Source: UBA6022 sp032154105 (GTDB lineage Bacteria; Patescibacteriota; Saccharimonadia; Saccharimonadales; Saccharimonadaceae). Taken from it: a DNA stretch of 63,373 nucleotides. The position numbers were made by a program, and so were the translations under genes. Location: positions 1 to 63,373 of the forward strand of contig JALDYI010000005.1 in NCBI GenBank assembly GCA_032154105.1. Reading direction: 5' to 3'. The notes under the pieces are model-generated. The model had not been told where the DNA came from. It was given only the letters and a program-made list of their open reading frames with translations, and ran no database searches. Shown piece by piece: positions 26,552 to 34,771 of this stretch (the stretch's first letter is position 1; the number at the start of each line of letters is the position of its first letter).

Positions 26552-26925
26552 ATATGAAGAATAATCCACGAATATTGATAGTTGAAGATGATATTGCGTT
26601 AAACGAAGCGTATAAAATGATCTTAACTAATGCGGGATACGATGTAACTACGGCGTTTAATGGAGAGGAGGCACTGGAGGTTGCTGAGCAGCATAACCCT
26701 ACTATTATCTTTCTTGATCTTCGCATGCCAGTCATGGATGGTATCGGCTTTTTAAAGCAATATCAGCATACTAAGAATCATCCCGATGTGCACATTGTCG
26801 TGTTTTCAAACTATGACATGCAGGCGGAAGTTGATGAGGCATATAACTTAGGTGCGGAGCGCTATGTACTCAAGGCTTGGGCTTCGCCGAAAGAGCTACT
26901 CAAGATCGTCAAAGATCTGTCCTAA
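26548..26925 (+). CDS. CheY-like response regulator
   Basis: A 125-aa receiver domain only: VEDD (12-15), phospho-acceptor Asp57 in FLDLRMPVMDG, VFSNYD and YVLKAW (Lys). Start codon overlaps the stop of the hybrid kinase; AAAAGGAGATGA provides the binding site, and ATG 26554 is an alternative. It has no output domain, so it likely acts by protein contact. Final gene of the four-gene phosphorelay; the Crp-type gene faces it 3 nt away. Confidence 0.92.
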   Translation: MNMKNNPRILIVEDDIALNEAYKMILTNAGYDVTTAFNGEEALEVAEQHNPTIIFLDLRMPVMDGIGFLKQYQHTKNHPDVHIVVFSNYDMQAEVDEAYNLGAERYVLKAWASPKELLKIVKDLS

Positions 26926-26927
26926 GA

Positions 26928-27593
26928 TTAATGAAGTGATATATCTTTAAAGCTATCTTCGCCGACAAAGCGTTCTAGGTTTTGCTTGTTGATGATGTAG
27001 ATAAAGTTGCTGTAGGTGACAACGCCTCGTTCTTTGAGCTTTGCTAGATTCACTGCGGTACTTTCTCGCGTGAGGCCGACGAGACTTGCAATCATGGATT
27101 GGGTCATTTTAATATTGATCGTGAAAAGGCCAGGCTGACGTTCTGATCCATGGCGTATAAGAAGGTAGTAGAGTGTCAAAGCTATCTTCTCTGCTGCATT
27201 TGATTGTTCTAGTGCCGTGATGCGCATTAACAGTGCCGTATGCTCGACTACAGTAAATTTAAGTATTTTTTCTGTAAGAGAGGGCGAGCTTGCAATAGTG
27301 GACACGAGTGTATCTTTTGCGACACACGCAACTTCGGCGTCTGAACCCGCTTCATAGTAAAATAATGTATTTTTAGTCTCGCCGTATATCCATGAAAGAG
27401 GAAATATATCACCCTTTCCATGCAGTGCGACGATGCGCTCATCTCCAGAGGAAGTGATGGTATAGGCTCGAATGAAGCCCTTGTGAACTATAAATGCTTG
27501 GCGAGGAATTTCACTTTGATATAGCAAAGTGGTACCTTTTTTGATAGAACGAATTGTAGTATTTGGGCGAATAGCGCCTAGTAGCTCTTCCAT
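26928..27593 (-). CDS. Crp/Fnr-family transcription regulator
   Basis: A 221-aa regulator. Cyclic-nucleotide-binding fold at ~15-115 (FIVHKGFIRAY, GDIFPLSW) and Crp-type winged helix at ~150-215, with recognition helix TRESTAVNLAKLKERGVV. The FNR-type cysteine cluster is absent. The binding-pocket Arg of classic CRP is not obvious, so the ligand is uncertain. It is convergent with the phosphorelay. Candidate operators: TATGTAAGATATTTCATA upstream of the gene at 27665 and the perfect TGTGA-N6-TCACA site at 31333. Confidence 0.9.
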   Translation of the reverse strand: MEELLGAIRPNTTIRSIKKGTTLLYQSEIPRQAFIVHKGFIRAYTITSSGDERIVALHGKGDIFPLSWIYGETKNTLFYYEAGSDAEVACVAKDTLVSTIASSPSLTEKILKFTVVEHTALLMRITALEQSNAAEKIALTLYYLLIRHGSERQPGLFTINIKMTQSMIASLVGLTRESTAVNLAKLKERGVVTYSNFIYIINKQNLERFVGEDSFKDISLH

Positions 27594-27664
27594 TGCGTCT
27601 CTTTATTAGACTGACTTCTTCTAATGATACAGGTAAATGAATAATGCGTATAGAATAATGCATT

Positions 27665-27682
27665 TATGTAAGATATTTCATA
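27665..27682. promoter_or_regulatory. Palindrome between crp-type gene and small gene
   Basis: TATGTAAGATATTTCATA, arms matching at 6 of 7 positions. It lies 72 nt upstream of the Crp/Fnr-family start and upstream of the divergent 65-aa gene, a plausible autoregulatory operator. Half-site differs from the 31333 site. Confidence 0.4.
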
Positions 27683-27739
27683 CCTGCCTCCGGCTGCGAT
27701 GACTATAGTAGAGGATGTATAAGATGTAAGGGGGTACTT

Positions 27740-27937
27740 ATGAAACATGCGAACACTCAAGAGCTCGATATGCGAATTAATTCTTTTCTAAGCAAGAAGA
27801 GTGAGAAGTATCCGGAACTTATGCTTCGGACGGAGCTAGCGGGCAGTGTGCGAGACGAATATGGTGTAATAAAAAGGATCTCACAATCGTTAGGTCTTGA
27901 CAGGCTTCAACTTTTCACGGGCGGCGCTCATAGATAA
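27740..27937 (+). CDS. Small soluble protein, 65 aa, unknown
   Basis: Not recognised. A charged, probably helical protein (MKHANTQELDMRINSFL, later IKRISQSLGLDRLQLF). AAGGGGGT precedes the ATG and a TATAGT box lies ~35 nt upstream. It is divergent from the Crp-type gene and may be controlled by it. Confidence 0.55.
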   Translation: MKHANTQELDMRINSFLSKKSEKYPELMLRTELAGSVRDEYGVIKRISQSLGLDRLQLFTGGAHR

Positions 27938-28023
27938 GCTCTGGATGGTGAAATTATCGCCCCCGTACAACTGAAAAGATCATCCTCATGGATTTTTATG
28001 TGTCCCCTGGTCTGGTGTTGCCC

Positions 28024-28038
28024 CTAGGTACTTCCTAG
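28024..28038 (+). promoter_or_regulatory. Inverted repeat in MFS promoter
   Basis: CTAGG-TACTT-CCTAG. It overlaps the expected -35 region of the leaderless promoter (extended TGG + TATACT at 28045-28050), so a repressor bound here would block transcription of the transporter. Confidence 0.5.
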
Positions 28039-28057
28039 CGGTGGTATACTGGAAGAC

Positions 28058-29356
28058 ATGAAACATTTCTATCAGGTCTTAATTAACACGCTCATTGCCA
28101 ACGTCACAACGAGCTTCTTGTGGTTTGCGCTGACGTTTTGGGTCTATCTGGAAACCAAGTCAGTACTAGCGACAGGTATTATTGGCGGCTCGTACATGCT
28201 TCTCGTTGCAATTTTCAGCATTGTATTCGGTACAATTGTTGACCACAACAAGAAGAAACGTGTCATGGTGCTGTCGAGTATCATCACCTTTATCATGTTC
28301 TCGATAGCTGGCGTGTTCTACCTCCTTTTCCCCGAAAGCACCCTCGTCACCCTTACAGGTCCGATGTTCTGGCTATTTGCTGGAACTATTCTTATCGGCG
28401 GCGTGGTGGAAAATATGCGCAATATTGCTCTTTCGACGACCGTGACGCTACTGGTGCCAAAAGAGCAACATGCCAATGCCAACGGGCTTGTGGGTATGAC
28501 GCAAGGTATTGGATTTATCGTCACGAGCGTGTTTTCCGGCTTGTCGATTGGCTTCTTGGGCATGGGTTGGACACTTGCGATTGCTATCTTCTTTACGGCG
28601 ATTGCTATGATTCATTTATTCTTTGTGCGCATCCCCGAGGAGGGTATTATGCATGATCCTGAGCTTGAAAATAAAAAGGTGGATATTAAGGGGAGTATTG
28701 CAGCAATCAAAGTTGTACCTGGCTTGTTTGCACTCTTGATTTTCTCAACGTTCAACAATCTGATTGGCGGCGTATATATGGCGCTGATGGATCCATATGG
28801 CCTGACGCTGTTCTCTGTCCAGGCCTGGGGAATCGTCTTCGGCGTGGCGGGGACGGGCTTTGTGCTTGGTGGGATGTTGGTGGCAAAGTTTGGCCTAGGC
28901 AAGAACCCGATGAAGACGCTACTTATGATTATTGTCGGCATGGGTCTACTTGGTGCCCTGTTTACGATTCGTGAATGGTGGTGGCTCTACGCGCTCGGTA
29001 TCTGGGTCTATATGATGATGATTCCGGTGGTTGAGGCTGCTGAGCAGACGGTTATTCAGCGCGTCGTGCCGTACAAGCGCCAAGGTCGAGTGTTTGGATT
29101 TGCGCAGGCATTTGAGGCATCTGCAGCACCGATCACCGCCTTCATGATCGCGCCAATTGCCCAATTTGGCATCATCCCGTTCATGAATTCCGACGCCGGC
29201 AGGAATACCTTTGGCTGGCTCGTAGGTGTGGGCGAGGCGCGTGGTATTGCGCTGGTATTTTTCGTTGCTGGACTTATTATGGTGATTGCTGCATTTTTGG
29301 CATTTTTCACAAAATCGTATCGCCGACTGTCGAGTTATTACGCCGCCGCCAAGTAG
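28058..29356 (+). CDS. MFS transporter, DHA3-like
   Basis: A 432-aa twelve-helix major facilitator. Cytoplasmic loop motif GTIVDHNKKKRVMVLSS corresponds to MFS motif A. Related proteins export macrolides or other small molecules, but the substrate here is unknown. TATACT with extended TGG lies 7 nt from the ATG (leaderless), next to a short inverted repeat that may be an operator. Confidence 0.88.
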   Translation: MKHFYQVLINTLIANVTTSFLWFALTFWVYLETKSVLATGIIGGSYMLLVAIFSIVFGTIVDHNKKKRVMVLSSIITFIMFSIAGVFYLLFPESTLVTLTGPMFWLFAGTILIGGVVENMRNIALSTTVTLLVPKEQHANANGLVGMTQGIGFIVTSVFSGLSIGFLGMGWTLAIAIFFTAIAMIHLFFVRIPEEGIMHDPELENKKVDIKGSIAAIKVVPGLFALLIFSTFNNLIGGVYMALMDPYGLTLFSVQAWGIVFGVAGTGFVLGGMLVAKFGLGKNPMKTLLMIIVGMGLLGALFTIREWWWLYALGIWVYMMMIPVVEAAEQTVIQRVVPYKRQGRVFGFAQAFEASAAPITAFMIAPIAQFGIIPFMNSDAGRNTFGWLVGVGEARGIALVFFVAGLIMVIAAFLAFFTKSYRRLSSYYAAAK

Positions 29357-29447
29357 GTGTACTGGAGTGGATGAACAGCCCGGCTGAGATAAGTTTCGGG
29401 ATGCGCGCTACTGAAATGTTCTACAATGACAACAGGAGGATATAACA

Positions 29448-29654
29448 ATGAACCATCATGACAACCGAACGGTAAAAGTAATCGATCGAGCTGGACCAAC
29501 TGGCTTTATGTTCTTTCTGGCGTACGTAGGTGCTGCAATTTATTTCGTCCAGCAGTCGACAGGCGGCGGCTGGGAGATTATTTTGGCCTTACTAAAGGCA
29601 ATTGTATGGCCAGTTTTCGTGATATATCACGTGCTTCAGAATCTGGGCGTGTGA
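29448..29654 (+). CDS. Small membrane protein, 68 aa
   Basis: Not recognised by name. Soluble start (MNHHDNRTVKVIDRAG), helices at about 18-36 and 43-62 (GWEIILALLKAIVWPVFVIYHVL). CAGGAGG lies 10 nt before the ATG. Its end is 3 nt from the convergent CCA-enzyme gene. Confidence 0.7.
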   Translation: MNHHDNRTVKVIDRAGPTGFMFFLAYVGAAIYFVQQSTGGGWEIILALLKAIVWPVFVIYHVLQNLGV

Positions 29655-29656
29655 GT

Positions 29657-30688
29657 TTAGCGAAAGCGTGCCGCGGAATCGGCGTCATCGAGCGGTGAGC
29701 CGGCTTCCAGGTGATGACGCACAAGGTCATGAATCGCTTTTGTGCGAACATTCGACCATCGTAGATAGCGACCGATTTTCGTGACTAACTCGGCACCGAC
29801 CAGCTCATGGTCGGTGTAATTACTGTAGCCGTGTTTGTTGACCTGTCGTACATATGGCTTGCCAATGTCGTGGAGTAGCGCCGCCCATCGCAAGTTGATT
29901 CCGGGGTGTACGAGCCGGACTGTTTTGATGGTGTGCTGCCAAAGATCGAGTTGATGGTAGGGACTATCTTGATCATATCCAACCTGAATCCCTAGTTCGG
30001 GTAGCATGAAGTGTAGCAGGCGGGTCTCGGCAAGAAATTCAAGGCCTACCGATACGTGCTCACCTACGAGTAGCTTGTCGAGCTCCTGTACCCATCGCTC
30101 CTGGCTAATTTCAAGAATCTTATGGGCCTTTTTTGTTGCTTGTGTTGCCGCCTCGCTATCAATCGTGGCGTGTAGTTGAGTAGCGAAGCGGGCGGTCCGT
30201 AGCATGCGTAGCGGATCTTCATTGTAGCGGTCGTAGGCTTTATTTACCGTCCGAATGATTTTATTGTTGAGGTCGGTATATCCATGAAATGGATCGATAA
30301 GCGTGCCGTCGCTCTTGAGCACCATAGCGTTAATTGTAAAGTCACGCCGTGATAGATCGTAGGTGAGATCGTTGATAAATGTAACCATCGGCCTGCGCGA
30401 TCCGGCTATATAGGTCTCGGTGCGAAACGTCGTAACTTCGATGAGATGTCCCTGAAGTTTGAAGCCAATAGTGCCGTAGGCTTTTCCTATAAGATACGGA
30501 CGTTTACCGGCCTCCCGGACAGCAAGCTCAATTTCGTCGGGTAGTAGTGGAGTGGTGAAGTCGTAATCGCTTGGCGGTATGCCCAGTACGAGATCGCGCA
30601 CGCTGCCACCGACTAAGTAAACGGGCGAGATGATCGACTCGACCTCATGAAAGAGATGCTGTATGGGTGATGGAATAGGGATATTCAT
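29657..30688 (-). CDS. cca: CCA tRNA nucleotidyltransferase
   Basis: A 343-aa class II nucleotidyltransferase that adds or repairs the 3' CCA of tRNAs. Visible: LVGGSVRDLVLG (25-36), metal-binding DYD (41-43), RRDFTINAM, the neck RLRTARFA-type segment, and a C-terminal HD domain (LLHDIGKP, DHELVGAE). All three tRNAs in the window already encode CCA, so here it would mostly repair. GGAGG lies 8 nt before the ATG. Divergent from pcm. Confidence 0.95.
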   Translation of the reverse strand: MNIPIPSPIQHLFHEVESIISPVYLVGGSVRDLVLGIPPSDYDFTTPLLPDEIELAVREAGKRPYLIGKAYGTIGFKLQGHLIEVTTFRTETYIAGSRRPMVTFINDLTYDLSRRDFTINAMVLKSDGTLIDPFHGYTDLNNKIIRTVNKAYDRYNEDPLRMLRTARFATQLHATIDSEAATQATKKAHKILEISQERWVQELDKLLVGEHVSVGLEFLAETRLLHFMLPELGIQVGYDQDSPYHQLDLWQHTIKTVRLVHPGINLRWAALLHDIGKPYVRQVNKHGYSNYTDHELVGAELVTKIGRYLRWSNVRTKAIHDLVRHHLEAGSPLDDADSAARFR

Positions 30689-30729
30689 ATCACTGCCTCC
30701 GCTTCTATTATGCGCCTATAATAGAGAGT

Positions 30730-31290
30730 ATGAATAGGATTGATCGCGCACTGCAGGCAACTCCCAGGATTGAATTTCTGCCACCGACGGCAAGAATCAG
30801 GGCTGCTAGTGATGTGCCACTATCGATTGGCTTTGGCCAGACAAATAGTCAACCATCGGTAGTCCGACAGATGCTAGAGTGGCTTGATCCAAAGCCTGGT
30901 GAGAAAATTCTTGATGTCGGCTCTGGGTCGGGTTGGACAACGGCGCTTCTGGTATATTTAGTTGGCCCGAAAGGCATTGTGTATGCTGTTGAAAAAATTC
31001 CACAACTGGTTCGCATTGGTGTGAAAAATTGCAAGCGGGCCGGCGCGTGGAATGCTCATTTTTTCAAAGCGGGTGCAGGCTATGGACTACCTCGATTTGC
31101 GCCCTATGATCGGATCTTGGTGAGTGCGGCGGCTACAGAGTTACCCAGTACACTCCTGGATCAATTGAAGATTGGTGGCCGTATGGTTATACCGATAGAA
31201 AATAGTATTCACGTTATAGAAAAAGTTACTACTACTATCATTGAAGATGTCGAACATCCTGGATTCCTGTTTGTGCCGCTCGTTCCGTAG
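30730..31290 (+). CDS. pcm: Protein-L-isoaspartate O-methyltransferase
   Basis: A 186-aa SAM-dependent methyltransferase that starts repair of isoaspartyl damage in proteins. Key parts: GQTNSQPSVV (36-45; usual form GQTISQP, here Asn for Ile), SAM-binding LDVGSGSGWTTALL (61-74), VEKIPQLV, and the C-terminal LKIGGRMVIPI. TATAAT at 30717-30722 is 7 nt from the ATG (leaderless). Confidence 0.92.
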   Translation: MNRIDRALQATPRIEFLPPTARIRAASDVPLSIGFGQTNSQPSVVRQMLEWLDPKPGEKILDVGSGSGWTTALLVYLVGPKGIVYAVEKIPQLVRIGVKNCKRAGAWNAHFFKAGAGYGLPRFAPYDRILVSAAATELPSTLLDQLKIGGRMVIPIENSIHVIEKVTTTIIEDVEHPGFLFVPLVP

Positions 31291-31331
31291 TGTGGCCCGA
31301 CCTCTATTGAAGGTACGTAATCTCACTTGAA

Positions 31332-31349
31332 ATGTGATATTTCTCACAT
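31332..31349 (+). promoter_or_regulatory. Perfect CRP-type operator
   Basis: ATGTGA-TATTTC-TCACAT, containing the consensus TGTGA-N6-TCACA. A -10 box TATGCT at 31370-31375 places the expected transcription start at about 31382, so the site centre (31340.5) falls near -41.5, the class II activator position. Confidence 0.75.
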
Positions 31350-31407
31350 GCAGTTTCTAAATACTGAGCTATGCTAGAAGCGTCACTAGTAATAAAGGAG
31401 GTAGATG

Positions 31408-31686
31408 ATGTTACTCGATATCGTACTATGGATTCTGTTCGGAGCATTAGCCGGATGGATTGCTTCTAAAATAATGAAAACCGACGCGCAGATGGGCATG
31501 CTCGCAAATATCGTAGTGGGTATTATCGGCGCATTTATTGGTGGCTTCATCGTCCGTCTCTTTACGGGCACCGAAGTTGAAGGCTTCAGCCTTATGAGTC
31601 TCGTTGTCGCTATCGTTGGTGCGGTAGTGCTACTTGCAATAGTGAAGGCTGTGTCGGGCAACCGCCACCATCACGTTGGCGTTTAG
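31408..31686 (+). CDS. GlsB/YeaQ/YmgE-family membrane protein, copy 2
   Basis: A 92-aa paralogue of the 22313 protein with the same three-helix plan (WILFGALAGWIASKIMKTDAQMG; VGIIGAFIGGFIVRLFTG). It differs mainly in the last 20 residues and ends in a His cluster (NRHHHVGV). AAAGGAGG precedes the start; ATG 31408 is used, with an adjacent ATG at 31405. The promoter carries a perfect CRP-type site at -41.5. Confidence 0.9.
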   Translation: MLLDIVLWILFGALAGWIASKIMKTDAQMGMLANIVVGIIGAFIGGFIVRLFTGTEVEGFSLMSLVVAIVGAVVLLAIVKAVSGNRHHHVGV

Positions 31687-31704
31687 CGATCTATCTTAAA
31701 TGAT

Positions 31705-31733
31705 AAAAATAGGGGCGAAAGCTCCTATTTTTT
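31705..31733 (+). terminator. Rho-independent terminator after glsB copy 2
   Basis: AAATAGGGGC pairs with GCTCCTATTT around GAAA, followed by T residues. Confidence 0.9.
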
Positions 31734-31755
31734 GTGGGATCATACCGTAACGCAC

Positions 31756-31785
31756 TTGACATACTTTTCATACATAACATACAAT
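31756..31785 (+). promoter_or_regulatory. Promoter of abrB-MFS operon
   Basis: -35 TTGACA (31756-31761), 18-nt spacer, -10 TACAAT (31780-31785). The spacer contains repeated CATAC units that may be AbrB-type binding sites. Confidence 0.75.
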
Positions 31786-31807
31786 AGAGGGTGAAGGAGC
31801 ATATACT

Positions 31808-32044
31808 ATGCACGATAAAAAACTATACGGCACCGCGACGGTTGGCACGAAAGGCCAGGTGGTTATTCCCGCCGAGGCCCGTGAAGCCCTGGGCATCGCG
31901 AGTGGTGATCGCCTCTATGTACTTGGCTCACAGCAGGGTAAATGGATTGGACTTATCCAGGAGGAGCAACTCCGCTCTATGCTCGAGCACCTCACTGATA
32001 ACATTGAGCTCTATAAAGACGTTCTCGACAACAATACAAAATAA
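31808..32044 (+). CDS. AbrB/MazE/SpoVT-type DNA-binding protein
   Basis: A 78-aa swapped-hairpin transcription factor: GTATVGTKGQVVIPAEAREALGIASGDRLYVLG (~8-41) and a helical tail. It starts after GAAGGAG and is followed 20 nt later by a 14-helix MFS exporter, so it probably autoregulates the operon. No toxin gene is adjacent, which makes a MazE antitoxin role unlikely. Confidence 0.88.
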   Translation: MHDKKLYGTATVGTKGQVVIPAEAREALGIASGDRLYVLGSQQGKWIGLIQEEQLRSMLEHLTDNIELYKDVLDNNTK

Positions 32045-32064
32045 TTTCACTAAAGGAACCTGTT

Positions 32065-33753
32065 ATGCATCATCACCTTAGCCTCAGGGGTAAGCTTATT
32101 ATCATGGTCTCAGTTATGGCCAGCCTCTTCTTGGTTGCGCTTGACCAGACAATTATCTCAACGGCACTTGGCAAGATCGTCGAAGATTTTCATGCCTTTT
32201 CAGCGCTGAGTTGGATTGTTACTGCCTACCTTATCACCACTACTATCACCGTGCCAATTGCCGGTAAGCTTTCGGATCTATTTGGGCGCCGACTGCTTCT
32301 TTTGATTGGTGTCGGTATCTTTACGATTGCCTCGCTCTTTAGCGGTACGAGCGCCGATGTGACGCAGCTTATTATGTGGCGTGCGGTACAGGGTATAGGT
32401 GGCGGTATTATTACGGCAAATGCCTTTACGATTGTCGGCGACTTATTCGCTGCCCGTGAGCGTGGAAAATGGCAAGGACTAATCGGTGCAGTCTTTGGTC
32501 TATCCTCAGTAGTTGGTCCGCTCCTTGGTGGGTGGCTGACTGATGGTCATGGTCTCTTCGGCGTGACAACTGACTGGCGCTGGACGTTCTATATCAACGT
32601 ACCTATAGGCATTGCGGCTTTTATCATTATCGCTATCTTCTGTCCGGCATTACGCCATGCGAATAAGCCGAAAGTCGATTATATCGGTGCGGCACTCCTT
32701 GCGTTCATACTTGCCACCCTTGTGTTAGCCGTTGATAATACCGAATCTATCTTTGCCGGCGTCCTTTCGGCGACGGGCATGTCAGTCGACTGGCTCCGGA
32801 CGATTATGTTTAGCTCGGCCGCAATAGCGACGGCTGCATTTATCATGGTGGAGCATAAGGCAAAAGAGCCAATTCTGCCACTCCGGCTCTTTAAAAATCG
32901 TAACTTCGTACTGGTTATGTCGGTTGCGATGCTGTTCGGGTCGGCGTTTATGGGGTCGATTCTATATCTCACGCAGTTTAACCAGCAGGTATTTGGTGCA
33001 ACTCCGACCGAGTCAGGCCTAATGTTACTTCCAATGGTTGGCGGTATTATGGCGGCAAGTATTGGCTCTGGCCAGCTCATTTCTCGCACTGGTAAGTATA
33101 AAATCTTCATGCAGGTTGGTTTCGTGGTGGCAACGATCGCCATCGCCCTCCTTTCGACGCTGACGCCTGAGAGTAGCTACCTTCAAGAGGCGATCACCAT
33201 GGTCTTCCTCGGGCTCGGTATGGGTGTGGCGATGCCAGTCATTAATCTAGCGGTGCAGAACGAATTTGAGCAAAAGGACCTTGGTGTAGCCACGAGTTCG
33301 AGCCAGTTATTTCGTAGTCTCGGGTCTACTATTGGTACGGCGGTGTTTGGTGCATTGCTTACGGCGGGTATCATCTCGGGGCTTGGAAATGTACAGCAGG
33401 ATGCGTACGTTCAGACACTGTCTCGTAACCCTGAAGCTTCGCAGATCGGCAAGCTCGATGATGCCAATACACTCTTGACGCTCAACATGCCCGATGTGAA
33501 AAGTAAGATCACCGATGCTGCTGATAAAGGTATCAGTACATTGCCTGAGGCTGCTCAAAATAAAGCCAAAGAGCAGTTCGTAGGGGATCAGGATGGCTTT
33601 GCCGATAAGGTGACGCATGCGTTTAGCGATAGTTTACATACTATCTTCTTAGTTGCAACCGGCCTTATGATCGTGGCAACGGTACTTGTATTTATGGTAA
33701 AGGAGCGACCACTGCATTCGGCCAAAGCTAGTGAGACTCCTGGCGAAGCGTAG
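32065..33753 (+). CDS. MFS drug exporter, DHA2 (EmrB/QacA) family
   Basis: A 562-aa, fourteen-helix proton-driven exporter. Signatures: LVALDQTIISTALGKIV in helix 1, motif A GKLSDLFGRRLLL, and motif C-like GPLLGGWL. A hydrophilic loop before the last helix (~460-520) is long for the family. Preceded by AAAGGAACC and the AbrB-type regulator. Substrate unknown; relatives export cationic drugs or lipids. Confidence 0.92.
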   Translation: MHHHLSLRGKLIIMVSVMASLFLVALDQTIISTALGKIVEDFHAFSALSWIVTAYLITTTITVPIAGKLSDLFGRRLLLLIGVGIFTIASLFSGTSADVTQLIMWRAVQGIGGGIITANAFTIVGDLFAARERGKWQGLIGAVFGLSSVVGPLLGGWLTDGHGLFGVTTDWRWTFYINVPIGIAAFIIIAIFCPALRHANKPKVDYIGAALLAFILATLVLAVDNTESIFAGVLSATGMSVDWLRTIMFSSAAIATAAFIMVEHKAKEPILPLRLFKNRNFVLVMSVAMLFGSAFMGSILYLTQFNQQVFGATPTESGLMLLPMVGGIMAASIGSGQLISRTGKYKIFMQVGFVVATIAIALLSTLTPESSYLQEAITMVFLGLGMGVAMPVINLAVQNEFEQKDLGVATSSSQLFRSLGSTIGTAVFGALLTAGIISGLGNVQQDAYVQTLSRNPEASQIGKLDDANTLLTLNMPDVKSKITDAADKGISTLPEAAQNKAKEQFVGDQDGFADKVTHAFSDSLHTIFLVATGLMIVATVLVFMVKERPLHSAKASETPGEA

Positions 33754-33777
33754 GAAAACACGCTATACTGCTTATGT

Positions 33778-34710
33778 ATGATTCGCTACTATGCTAAGCA
33801 CTCGCTGAATGAGGATTTTCAGCTATTGAAAAACCCCCGCCAAGACAATGTGTGGTTGTTTGCGAATGAGGTTGATCTCGTAGAGCTTGAAGACCTGTCG
33901 TCCCGCTACCAGTTTGATCAGAATATCACACGAGATGTTCTCGACAGGGACGAGCTGCCGCGTATCGAATATAAAAACGATGCCCTGTATGTATTTTTGC
34001 GCACAGCGACGCGCAATAAGCGCGGTGAAGTGATTACGACACCGCTGCTTGGTGTTGTGCGGCCAACGGTTTTTGCTACTCTCATGCCTGGAAGTGCACT
34101 CGATCCTGAGTCGATAATGCAGTCCGAGTTAGCGCTTGGGAGTGGTGAGACGACTGTTTTACTGCTCAATACATTTGCCCGCGTGGTGGCTGATTATGAA
34201 AAGCTCATCCACCGTACTGCACACTACATCAAAGATACTGGCCATCGGCTACGAACCCACGACGTAAACAATAGAGACTTCATTCGATTTGTCACTATCG
34301 AGGATAATCTCAATGAGTATCGTATGAATCTCGACGGCATGTGGGCGGTGGCAAATCGTCTACAGGAAAATAAGCACGAGTTGTTTACGGCAAGTGATGT
34401 CGAGGCGATTGAAGATATTATGTTGTATCTCAAGCAGCTACTGGTGGCCGTCGACAGTCATAGTCAGAGTATTACAAGTATCCGCAATGCCTACAGTACG
34501 ATTGCCAATAATACCCTTAACCAACGCATGAAAATGCTGACGATGCTAACAGTCTTAATTGCGCTGCCGAACGTGTTTTATGGCATGTATGGCATGAATA
34601 TAGACCTTCCTTTTCAACATGAGGCGTGGGCGTATCCGGCGATCATTGTGTTTACGTCAGTACTTCTTGTCGCGATCGCTCTTGTTGCCTTTAGAAAACG
34701 TTTTTTCTAA
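33778..34710 (+). CDS. corA: CorA-family Mg2+ transporter
   Basis: A 310-aa protein with a large cytoplasmic domain and two C-terminal helices. The selectivity motif GMN is present in MYGMNIDLPF. Forms pentameric Mg2+ (or Co2+/Ni2+) channels. TATACT at 33764-33769 is 8 nt from the ATG, giving a leaderless transcript, although it lies only 24 nt after the MFS gene. Confidence 0.92.
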   Translation: MIRYYAKHSLNEDFQLLKNPRQDNVWLFANEVDLVELEDLSSRYQFDQNITRDVLDRDELPRIEYKNDALYVFLRTATRNKRGEVITTPLLGVVRPTVFATLMPGSALDPESIMQSELALGSGETTVLLLNTFARVVADYEKLIHRTAHYIKDTGHRLRTHDVNNRDFIRFVTIEDNLNEYRMNLDGMWAVANRLQENKHELFTASDVEAIEDIMLYLKQLLVAVDSHSQSITSIRNAYSTIANNTLNQRMKMLTMLTVLIALPNVFYGMYGMNIDLPFQHEAWAYPAIIVFTSVLLVAIALVAFRKRFF

Positions 34711-34771
34711 TCCGTTAAGGCCATCTGCTATCTTGTTATAACCACAAGAGAGATGTATAGTTTGTAGTAAT

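Noticed and set aside
31808..32044. Toxin-antitoxin pair at the AbrB/MazE-like gene
   Set aside because: The next gene is a 562-aa exporter, not a toxin; transcription control of the exporter is more likely.
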